Source of the DNA: Adiantum capillus-veneris | Lineage: Eukaryota > Streptophyta > Polypodiopsida > Polypodiales > Pteridaceae | DNA: 64,000 nucleotides | Assembly: GCA_014529385.2 (NCBI GenBank) | Contig: CM043956.1 | Coordinates: 90,536,721-90,600,720 of the forward strand | Direction: 5' to 3' | Shown here: in pieces, positions 56,334 to 64,000 of the stretch | How positions within the stretch are numbered: position 1 is the stretch's first letter | Layout of the letters: every line of letters begins with the position of its first letter | Position numbers and translations under genes: made by a program | The notes under the pieces: model-generated | Told to the model about the DNA's origin: nothing | The model's database searches: none | What the model saw: the letters and a program-made list of their open reading frames with translations, nothing else

Positions 56334-57392
56334 AAAGGGTTAAGGGGGATCAAAGGGCAGGTCAAGGGCCAAGCAAAGTGGTGGTTTAAGTGAACAAGGA
56401 GAGAGAGGTCAAATGAGGAGTTTCCAAAGATGGTAGAGCCCGAGTGGAGTTTGAAAGGGCCAATGAAAGGCAAAGAATCAACTAAAGAGAACCTTGACCT
56501 TCCAGAGGTGGTAAAAAATAAAGGTAATAAAAAATTGAAATTGCTAGGGGCACTAGCAACATCGCTAGTGCACCCCCTTAAGTGCAAAAAAGTGGAGAGC
56601 AGCTAGAGACCCAATCAAAAACCAAGTCAGCTACCCCTTCCAAAGATGCCAAATATGGATGTCAAATGGACCAATTAGAGGGCAATTTACAAAGGTAAAG
56701 ACCCCCCACTATAAAAGCCATATTTTTAATCAAATAAGGGGTTTTTTTGTGCCATTTGAAGCCTGCAGAGTGGAGTCTTTTGGCATAGGAGTGTGCCTGT
56801 CAACCTTGTATGTACTTTCTCATAAAAATGGCCATTTAGATGGCAGTGCAAGCTTTGTACATGCCTCTTCAAGTATAATCAACCCACTATTGCCCTGTTT
56901 TGTTGTCATTTCCCCTTGCCATTTTCTCTCTCTCCTGCTCTTGTGGTCCCCCACAGTGCCGGAAATTTGGATGTGTGTGCCCCCCTGAGCCTAAGGTGCT
57001 TGTGTGAGAGAGTGAGATTGAGCGGTTGTGTGCGTGTGCAAGGGTGGAGATGGACTGTGGCAATAGGTGTGCATTGTGTGGTGGTCTTGTGGAGTGTGTA
57101 AACATTGGGAAATGAGCAGGCAGTGGTCTGCTAGTGTGAAGTGTGTTTTTTGAAGGTGTTTCTGAGAGGATAGGGGTGTTTTGGATACCCTGAGCTATAG
57201 AGAGGCAGTCTGTTTGTGTGATGGGTGTGTTCCCCCATTCCCCTCTACATCTTCTCGTGCCCCCACTAAGGAGCACACTGAATGAGCCTAGTTGATCGAA
57301 TAGAAGCATTTTTTGCGTTGGAAGTCATGGCGGCAAGAAGCTGTGGACTGCATTTTACAGGTGAAAAGAGTCCAAACGAGTGGATGTAGGAT
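56332..57392 (+). other. Upstream region of element Z, possibly part of its 5' LTR
   Basis: Non-coding. It holds a perfect-arm hairpin at about 56547-56576 and a promoter-like CACTATAAAAGCC at about 56708. This TATA-like site is in the right orientation to transcribe the gag at 57393. No matching second LTR is in the window because the 3' end of Z is truncated at 34205, so LTR borders cannot be set. I see no clear primer site. Confidence 0.45.
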
Positions 57393-57929
57393 TTGGAGCT
57401 GTATATGCTATTGTTGTGTATGCCAAACGAGGATAGAAAAATGCATACATTTTCTTTGGTGATGCATGGAAAAGCTAAAGTTTGGTATGAAGCTCTAGAA
57501 GGCAAGCCAAGGCAAGCATGGCCAGCTCTAAGGGTGAGATTTCTTCACGAATTTTTCAAGGAGGCATCCCCAATCAAGATGGCTGAGAAGCTAAAAACTC
57601 TTAAGCAAGATGTAAGTGAAGAGTTCAATTTGTTTATGGGTTGTTTTGAAGAGTGTTGGGTAGAATTAGCAGCATCCATGCAATTGGCTAATGGGGATTA
57701 CTTTAAGCTGGACAAGTTCATGGTGTGTCTGCACCCTAAAGTTAGAGAGAAGGTTGATTTTGAAAGCCCAAAAAATTACAATGGTACTGTAGCAATCGCA
57801 CGATCAAAGAGCAGAAAGATAAAGAAGAAGATAGAGCAGGGTGTGTTGGGATACGAGACAATGACCCCCTTCAACTACAAAGTCCAAAAGAAGCTATGCA
57901 CGAGGAGAATCATGGAAATTGAGGTGTAG
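57393..57929 (+). pseudogene. Gag capsid region of Tat-lineage element Z
   Basis: 178-codon plus-strand frame. HGKAKVWYEALEGKPRQAWP, LRVRFLHEFFKEASPIKMAE, KLKTLKQDVSEEFNLFMGCF and LDKFMVCLHPKVREKV form the retrotransposon gag pattern. The start is not certain; upstream codons with a stop (GEKSPNEWM) also look gag-like. It is the 5' half of Z, whose pol now lies inverted at 34.2-37.8 kb. Confidence 0.85.
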
Positions 57930-58603
57930 CCGTTGTGCCACAGAATTGGGTATTCATGGTGTAGGATTTATTTGAGCAGATACAAGAGTTGCGGCTAAGG
58001 TGATGGATAGAGGACAACCAAGAGGAGCAAGGGGTAGGGCAAGGCCACTGCCAGCCATTGAAAGATTACTCAAACACACATATCATCATTCAATCTCTAA
58101 ACGTTGTGTCTTTCAATAACACATAAGGAAGATTACATGCGAATGGCATTACACACACAGAGACAAGGCTAACAAAAGAAACACCACATACAATACCAAG
58201 ATTTCTACAACACCAGTCTAATGGAAAAATGAGTGTCTCAATTCTCCATCAAAAAACACTTATCCACCTTGATTATGGAAATATCTTTCTTCCAGAAATT
58301 GAGATATTGAATACAACCATCAAATTCACTAACAAAAAAATCATCACCACTATTGTGGAGAAGAGGGGCATTATGCGCCTAACTATCCTCAGACGCCAAG
58401 AGAGAGAGAGGAGGTATATACCCAATGTTTGGTAGAGGTCAAGGTCAACGATAGTTCAATGGTCCGAGAGAGAAAGCAGTAGAGAATCCTATGCAGCAAG
58501 CTCCGCCAAATGGAGGTGAAGTCCCAAGGGTGAATATTATCAGGGTGGATAAGCAAGATGTCAAGATTTTGGCCAACAAGAGGGCAAGAGCAAAAATAGA
58601 GAC
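57930..58603 (+). pseudogene. Gag C-terminus of element Z with zinc knuckle
   Basis: Frameshifted and stop-containing. At about 58340-58385 the plus strand reads HHHYCGEEGHYAPNYPQTPR, a CCHC knuckle in which the first and last Cys are Tyr. At about 58515-58603 it reads PRVNIIRVDKQDVKILANKR and stops at the X LTR. The next residues would be supplied by 37809 downward on the minus strand. Confidence 0.8.
58599..58603. repeat. Target-site duplication of element X (GAGAC)
   Basis: GAGAC precedes the X 5' LTR. It pairs with 37810-37814, which reads GAGAC on the minus strand after the X 3' LTR. Confidence 0.85.
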
Positions 58604-59527
58604 TGTTAGCAGCAAGCTAACGTGGACACCATTTTTTGGAGTTCTCCTTGTAAAACAATTATTATTTTGATAAATCGGGAGAATTGTAACTCCTATTTTC
58701 TTGGTAAACTTTGTAATTAATGAGCCAGGGCTACAAGCTTCGAGGTTGTACCAGCCAGTCAATTCCCAGCTTTGGTAGAACTCCAGATTATTAGTTTTGA
58801 CCACCCAAAAACCTTGGCTAAGGTATAAAAGCCAATTTTTGTAAGTTTTTTATAAGTTTTTGGATAAGAAATACATAGCGTGAGCAAACGGCGCTCACTT
58901 CTCTCCTTCTTGCGCTTCGTACTCCCTCTCCGGTTGTCACATTGCAAATGCGTTTGTTGCATTGCAACTGCAGGTAAGAGCTTTACGCATTGACGTAAAC
59001 CATTCACAGTATTTCGTAGCTTTTGGCATCGCCGACCCGTGGACCCGCGACCTAATTTCATCATAACTAGGAATTTACACTTTTAAAACAAAAACTAAGC
59101 ATAGGCGGGGTATTGGGACATCATTGCTAAGCATTTAGATGCATTCTGGGTCGAAAATGACTAGGTGAAAAATCCACTGTTGGTAATAATCGCGATTTTG
59201 GAACTTCAAAGTGGGATTTGAGGCCATAGGCATGTGTGCTTAGGTCTTATAAACTTGTCCTAGAAGTTTTGTTATGTTTGGATGTCATTTGATACTGTAA
59301 CGGATGTGATTTTCTTGCCGATGAGCGATTGGCTTTTGGTGATTTCAGTCACTTGAGTGTAGCCTGAGTTAGATGCGAATTGTTAGTTGTTTTCCGAGAG
59401 ATTGACAACCTCTTGTAGCCTCTATGTACTAGTCGAGTCAGCTTCATCCCTTGGTTTGACAAATTAATCGTGGTTCTCACTAATACTGCAATAAGATAGG
59501 ATGGTGAGGTTAAACATGCGTCCCACA
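58604..59527 (+). repeat. 5' LTR of element X
   Basis: 924 bp from TGTTAGCAGC to GTCCCACA, homologous and inverted relative to 37815-38734. It has TATAAAAGCC at about 58826. Near 59181-59200 it contains a half-palindrome GGTAATAATCGCGATT related to the leader palindromes. Confidence 0.93.
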
Positions 59528-59529
59528 TT

Positions 59530-59546
59530 TGGCACCACTGATGGGG
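59530..59546 (+). promoter_or_regulatory. Primer-binding site of element X
   Basis: TGGCACCACTGATGGGG starts two bases after the LTR. It resembles the TGGCGCCGTCTGTGGGG-type site common in plant Tat elements. The tRNA is not certain. Confidence 0.65.
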
Positions 59547-60225
59547 ATCAAAGAGACCTAAACTAGGGAAAAACACGATCGTCTTGTGTAATTGTCCTTT
59601 AACTTCCTCTAGGTTCGTCGCCTAGAGTTCAAAACTCTCTTTGAAATTGCATAGCTTAAGATTGTTGTCTTTTGCTATGTAGATGTAGCTTGGAAGTAAT
59701 CATACTTGCTGAGTACCTTTAGGACTGTAGGATTGTAGATTTAGATTAGGATTTGAAGAATGATTGGTAGACAAGACAAGTCTTAAGATCAAGACTCTGA
59801 AAAACATAAAAAACACAAGAAAATGAGTGTTTGTGGACACGTTCCACAACCCCATTGCATGAGAAAGTAGGAGTAGAGTAAGTAGGATCTGAGGTGGATT
59901 TCATAGCATTGCTCTCTCTGAAAGAATCAAGTGTGAGTTGTTATGTAAAGTTGCAAAATTTCAGGTCTACGGCTAGAAATAGCACGAAAAGACTCGAATT
60001 CACTCAATCCAACTAGGGAGTAAGCCTAAGAGTTGTCCGAACCAATGGGTAAGCTCAAGGACACTTCGAGGTAAAAATTTCAAGAAGTTGAGCAAAACTC
60101 AGATTATTTACTTTTTCTTGACATTTTAGGCCAAATTAAGTTTTGACTTGATTTATAGGCTCAAAAACATCATAAAAAGACTGTCTTTGAGAAAATTGAA
60201 AAAAAGTGCTCATTTGAAGCCTCAA

Positions 60226-60247
60226 GTTAATAATCGTGATTATTAAA
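60226..60247. repeat. 22-bp palindrome, unit f
   Basis: GTTAATAAT, core CGTG, ATTATTAAA. Outer arm bases differ. Confidence 0.9.
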
Positions 60248-60502
60248 TTTTTGCTCTAAATTAGCCAAGACTCATGTCATTGACTCATTCCATTTGTACA
60301 AACAACTTTTGTAAAGGCCCAAGAGATTTGGATCACTAAACTGGCAAAAACTGGGTGAAAACGTAATGACTTTTTGAACCTTGAGTGTGAATTGAGAAAA
60401 ATTTTATCCAAACTTGTTGAAACTTGATTCATAGGCTTATATTGATGTGATAAACATGTGTATATGCTCAGTTGACCAAAAACTTGCAAAATTTTGGCAA
60501 AA

Positions 60503-60524
60503 GTAAATAATCGTGATTATTTAC
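60503..60524. repeat. 22-bp palindrome, unit g
   Basis: GTAAATAAT, core CGTG, ATTATTTAC. Identical to unit c at 43101. Confidence 0.93.
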
Positions 60525-60795
60525 ATCTGCATTGTTGTTGAATTTTTTTGACCAAGTTGGCATACCACTAGCTTTACCATGTTGTAATAAGCCCACAAAC
60601 CAAATTTGGTAAGATTTGGATTACTGGAGTGAAAACTGTGACAAAAATTGCAAAGTTCGTCTGCGGACAGATAATTGATGACCATTTGACCAAAAATTGT
60701 CCAAACTTGATGAAAATTGGCTAGTGACCTTAACATAAGGTGCTTAATAGATCTGTGTCAAAGTTGGGACAAAAATTTGCAAGAAATTTTCAGGA

Positions 60796-60817
60796 GTAAA
60801 TAATCACGATTATTTAT
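60796..60817. repeat. 22-bp palindrome, unit h
   Basis: GTAAATAAT, core CACG, ATTATTTAT. One arm mismatch. Confidence 0.92.
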
Positions 60818-60930
60818 ATCTGCTTCAAAACTTGGTGATTTTGCCAATTTGAGTATACCACAAGGTCAAGCACATCAAGTAGACCCCACAAATCAATTTT
60901 GGTGAAATTTGGACCACAAAAGTGAGTTGC

Positions 60931-61385
60931 TCATCGTCCTCCTCTCATGGTTTGCCTCGTTTGTTGTCTACCTTTGTCATATGTTAGTTATTGACATACG
61001 GCTTAGGTTATGGTCATGTTCTATTTGATGTTTAATGGTCCTAGAGGCATGAAGCCTAACCCTGGTATCGACAAATTGTGTATTGGTCTATTTTTACTTA
61101 AGATTTGGCTTCAAAGACCCATAACCCATATTTTTGAATAATTGCAGAGAATCACTTGTTTTTTCACTTAGCTTGGTTTGTATCATGATCTTGTTGGTTT
61201 TTTGGTGATCCCAGTCTTGTGTGCTAACTATGTTTCAAAATTGGCAAAGAATAAGAGCAATATTCGCCGCTACATTCTCTTGACTCTTTCACATATGGAA
61301 TCAATGGATATGTGTAAATAATTGTCGATAAAGAAAATAATTGATTGCTTGAACACTGTTTTTATTTGGCTGCTAACTTAAACCA
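60931..61385. other. Non-coding stretch right of the proposed breakpoint
   Basis: No gene and no repeat partner seen. It separates the X leader from the leucine-rich-repeat remnant. Confidence 0.55.
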
Positions 61386-62640
61386 TTGTCTTTGTTGCAC
61401 CTTGTTAGCAATGCATTATTTGGTACTGTTAAGCTAAAGGTCATTGCTTTTGCATGCAACACCCTGCTCTCTACCCTTGACCTCTCCTCTGACGACCTTT
61501 TTGGTGGATTCCTTAGATTTAGTTTCTTTCAAAACTGCAAGATTCTCACCCACCTTAACCTTTATCACAATTCCAAAGACAGACCACTCCTACTCAATGC
61601 CATTGGCTCTCTTACCGTGCCTTTTGCACGACAACTTCTCTAGCACTCTCTCCTCCAATGTCTTCCTCCATTGCAATGCCTTCTCATGGCTTAACGTCTT
61701 AAACAATAGCCTTTCATGTAGCCTCCCAATGGGTATCATCCATGCAAGACATTTAACCATCTTAATATTTTCTTTAAACTTATTTCTAGCGAAATACGTT
61801 TTGAAGCCTTCTCATTATCTACCTCAAACTTCAAAGCTACCATAGCTGGCACTTACTCAGTCCAAACTCTGTTAGATCTCTCCAAAATTTTTATAATAGG
61901 CCCAATTCCCACATCCCTCAAATCATGTTGAATCTTGCACCATGTCAACACCTCCTTGAACTCCTTCATTGGAAATATTCCCACCATCCTCAACCAGCTA
62001 GTAAGCCTAGAGGTGCTTTTTGTCTCCAAAAAAATATCACATGTGCAATACCACCCGATTTTGGAAATATTCCCACCATCCTCAACCAACTAGTAAGAAG
62101 AGGTGCTTTTTGTCTCCAAAAATAATCTCACAAGAGCAATACCACCCAATTTTGGAAATATCCCCACCATCCTCAACCAGCTAATAAGCCTAGAGGTGCT
62201 TTCCATCTCCAAAAAAATCTCACAGGCATAATACAACCCAATTTCAAAATATTTCCGCCATTCTCAACCAACTAGTAAGCCTAGAGGTTCTTTTTGTCTC
62301 AAAAAACAATCTCATCTCATAGGTGCAATAACACCCAATTTTGGGGGATTCTCTACACTATCTTAAGGAGCTAGACCTTTCGACAACAAGAAGAAACATG
62401 ATGATCCTAATTTCTCAGACCTAACTTTATTAGACTTCTCTAAAATTTTTAAAATAGTAGGCCCAATTCCCACATCCTCAGCTCCTATTGAAGCTTTCAC
62501 CATGTCAAAACCTTCTTGAATTTCTTCATTGGAAAAATTCCCACCATCCTCAACCATCTAGTAAGCCTAAAGGCGCTTTCCATCTCCAAAAACAGTCTCA
62601 CTATTAGGGGTTCACAGTCCTAATAGGTATTCAATACAAA
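61386..62640 (+). pseudogene. Decayed leucine-rich-repeat protein fragment
   Basis: Overlapping plus-strand frames (61386-61643 and 61444-61845) give LLSTLDLSSDDLFGGF, NCKILTHLNLYHNS, FLHCNAFSWLNVLNNSLSCS and GIIHARHLTILIFSLNLF, which is the plant extracellular LRR pattern LxxLxLSxNxLxGxIP. Further on, frames broken by stops read HWKYSHHPQP/GNIPTILNQLVS, LEVLFVSK and AIPPDFGNIPTILNQLV. It therefore resembles the ectodomain of an LRR receptor-like kinase or protein. No kinase domain, signal peptide or intact frame is present. It is the only host-gene remnant I see. Confidence 0.7.
61971..62340 (+). repeat. About 92-bp repeats within the LRR remnant
   Basis: GGAAATATTCCCACCATCCT-type starts occur at 61971, 62063, 62154 and about 62245, with AGGTGCTTTTTGTCTCC in the middle of each. 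Spacing is 91-92 bp. A further diverged unit is near 62530. A 92-bp unit does not keep a single reading frame and does not equal the usual 72-bp LRR unit. Confidence 0.88.
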
Positions 62641-63080
62641 AAGATGCAATATAAAGGAAAATGAGTATAGGAGACTGCTCATTTAATCATTGAACTGCAA
62701 AGTTTATGAAGAAAAAACACCAAAATTAAGATAAGAAAGTAATGCTTCACTATGTATTCATCATCACCATCAAACTACATGGAAAAACAGCAGTGCGACT
62801 ATAAGGAAAACTGTAAACTGCATGTTGGTTACATCCAAAAACTGCTACAAGCCATAAGACATTTTGGGTATTTCAAACTACCTAAGCAAAGGTACTTGTG
62901 TAAACATGCCCTTAAGGTTTTAAAGCTAAGACCTTAGTAAAAAGTCCAAAAAGATAAGTGCCCTGACACATCAGGCCCTAACACCTATCCCTCCTGGTGG
63001 GCAATGTTTCTCAAACATTGTGAGAACCAATCCCTTGATCAAAAATTTCAACATCAACATGATCTTTAACTTCAGGTTGC
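62641..63080. other. Non-coding stretch
   Basis: No gene recognised. Small perfect hairpin at 63002-63020 (CAATGTTT, three-base loop, AAACATTG). Confidence 0.55.
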
Positions 63081-63084
63081 TTTG

Positions 63085-63557
63085 AACCCCTTTAGTTGTA
63101 GTTCCTTACCATCTTCACCAAATCCTACATCCACTTCAGCTTCAATTGTTTCCTTTGTAACCTCCAATATCCTTACTGAGTATATCTTCAATAATAATCA
63201 GTACTGGATCTTTACATTTCTGTTTTCCACCTACACCACTTGCCTTTTCACATCATTCTGCTTCTGCACAAACAAATTCTCCTCCTTTACTTCTTCCTTT
63301 GCAAAAATATGATATGGTTTACTAACCACATCATACATTTTGACTTTGATATTCTCCCAGACACCTTTCATGTAGTCTTTGATCTTAGCCTTTATCTTGT
63401 CCACATCAACCGAGGCAAGATAACATCCTTCTACATCTAGATCCTCCCCTGAAATTTCTCTGATCTTTTCTTCAAATTTTCTGCATGAAATAACCCTGCT
63501 CAACAAAACCCTATTGCTGCTCTCCAAAGTGGCATTCAAGGTACTCATTTCAATCAA
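63085..63557 (-). pseudogene. Unidentified charged ORF
   Basis: The minus-strand frame 63557-63231 encodes 108 aa (MIEMSTLNATLESSNRVLLS..., then EEKIREISGEDLDVEGCYLA and DKIKAKIKDYMKGVWENIKV). After a stop the same style continues to about 63085 with YSVRILEVTKETIEAEVDVG. The stretch is rich in Lys and Glu and predicted helical. I do not recognise the family. It could be a gag-like linker of another retroelement or a host gene remnant. Codon-like composition continuing past the stop argues that it was once coding. Confidence 0.35.
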
Positions 63558-64000
63558 CTAGCCCTACAAGACACTTAACCACTCATCTCTCCATTCATCA
63601 ATTTTGGCTGAACTCTTCTGTATGTATACTACCAACTAACACTGTATAAGAGAGTTTGAGACTTTAGAGCCAACTTGGGAATCCCAATGTCTTGAAGATT
63701 TGGCCATGTGGACAAATCTCAAATTGGTTTTTATGACCAAAGCCTTCCACAAGGTAGTACTTGAAAAGATCTTCAAAGCCATGCTCTCAAAAATTTGGCT
63801 AAGATTTGACCATGTGGTCAAATCTTAAGCTCTTGTTAAAAGTGAGAATTGAGGAATTACCAAATTCATTAATATGGTGTTAAATGCTAATATGCGGCTA
63901 ACTTCTTCTGCATCAACTCCTGACTTTCATTTAATTCCTAAACTTTCCTCTGCAAAACTGATTCTTTAGTTTGAACTTTCTTTTCTTTTAGTGCTTCCTC
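63558..64000. other. Non-coding end of window with two palindromic sites
   Basis: Contains a perfect palindrome at 63801-63826 and an imperfect related one at 63695-63720. On the minus strand near 63900-64000 a short Lys/Glu/Gln-rich frame with stops (EEALKEKKVQTKESVLQRKV) is visible and may belong with the ORF at 63085-63557. Confidence 0.6.

Larger units (their letters stand above)
59547..60930 (+). other. Leader of element X with three palindromic repeat units
   Basis: Plus-strand untranslated leader. Palindromes lie at 60226-60247, 60503-60524 and 60796-60817, spaced 277 and 293 bp. The sequence around them is repeated in register (CCAAACTTG, ATAAACATGTG, TTGCAAAATTTTGGC and CCCACAAAYCAA blocks). 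Homology to the leader at 42.2-43.2 kb is lost after about 60930, in the middle of a unit. Confidence 0.8.

Overview
The window reads as nuclear DNA of a land plant in a repeat-dominated, gene-poor region. I found no intact host gene. Almost all recognisable coding sequence belongs to retrotransposons of plant type: Ty1/Copia elements primed by initiator Met-tRNA, a Ty3/Gypsy element of the Tat lineage (its second, archaeal-type RNase H domain is visible), a second non-Tat Ty3 lineage present twice, and a LINE. The only host-like gene is a decayed leucine-rich-repeat fragment near 61.4-62.6 kb. Long (GA)n and (CA)n tracts are abundant. The species cannot be fixed from the sequence; a large-genome plant such as a fern, lycophyte or gymnosperm would fit, but that is a guess.

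Layout. 530-6258: full-length Copia element, minus strand, with both LTRs, PBS, PPT, a 5-bp target duplication (TAACC) and an uninterrupted 1296-codon gag-pol; the youngest and most complete element here. 6.3-11.5 kb: decayed Ty3 and Copia remnants on the plus strand, a 182-bp tandem repeat, and an LTR that has a polypurine tract on one side and a primer site on the other. 11.5-16.1 kb: non-coding DNA with a 1280-bp-offset direct repeat. 16193-24386: a decayed Ty3 element (called W here) on the plus strand, with a solo LTR of its own family inserted in it. 24387-31003: a rearranged Copia element on the minus strand, itself carrying a 1.15-kb insertion and a partial second copy. 31-34.2 kb: non-coding, with short repeats.

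34.2-61 kb is the most informative part. A Tat-lineage Ty3 element (Z) was interrupted by a second LTR element (X) that has no visible pol and carries a long unusual protein and a leader of repeated 22-bp palindromes. The two halves now lie 20 kb apart in opposite orientation: Z pol and the 3' part of X are on the minus strand at 34.2-43.2 kb, Z gag and the 5' part of X are on the plus strand at 57.4-60.9 kb. The target duplication of X (GAGAC) is shared between the halves and the Z reading frame continues across it, so one inversion (or a misassembly) with breakpoints near 43.2 and 60.9 kb explains the arrangement. Inside that block lies another Ty3 element (Y, minus strand, about 46.4-54.7 kb) with a duplicated integrase zinc-binding module and a second protease-like ORF after the integrase. 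A 5'-truncated LINE sits inside a (GA)n tract just upstream of Y.

61-64 kb: decayed leucine-rich-repeat pseudogene, an unidentified charged ORF on the minus strand, and two palindromic sites. The elements do not cooperate as a host pathway; the biology is nested insertion, decay, recombination and rearrangement.
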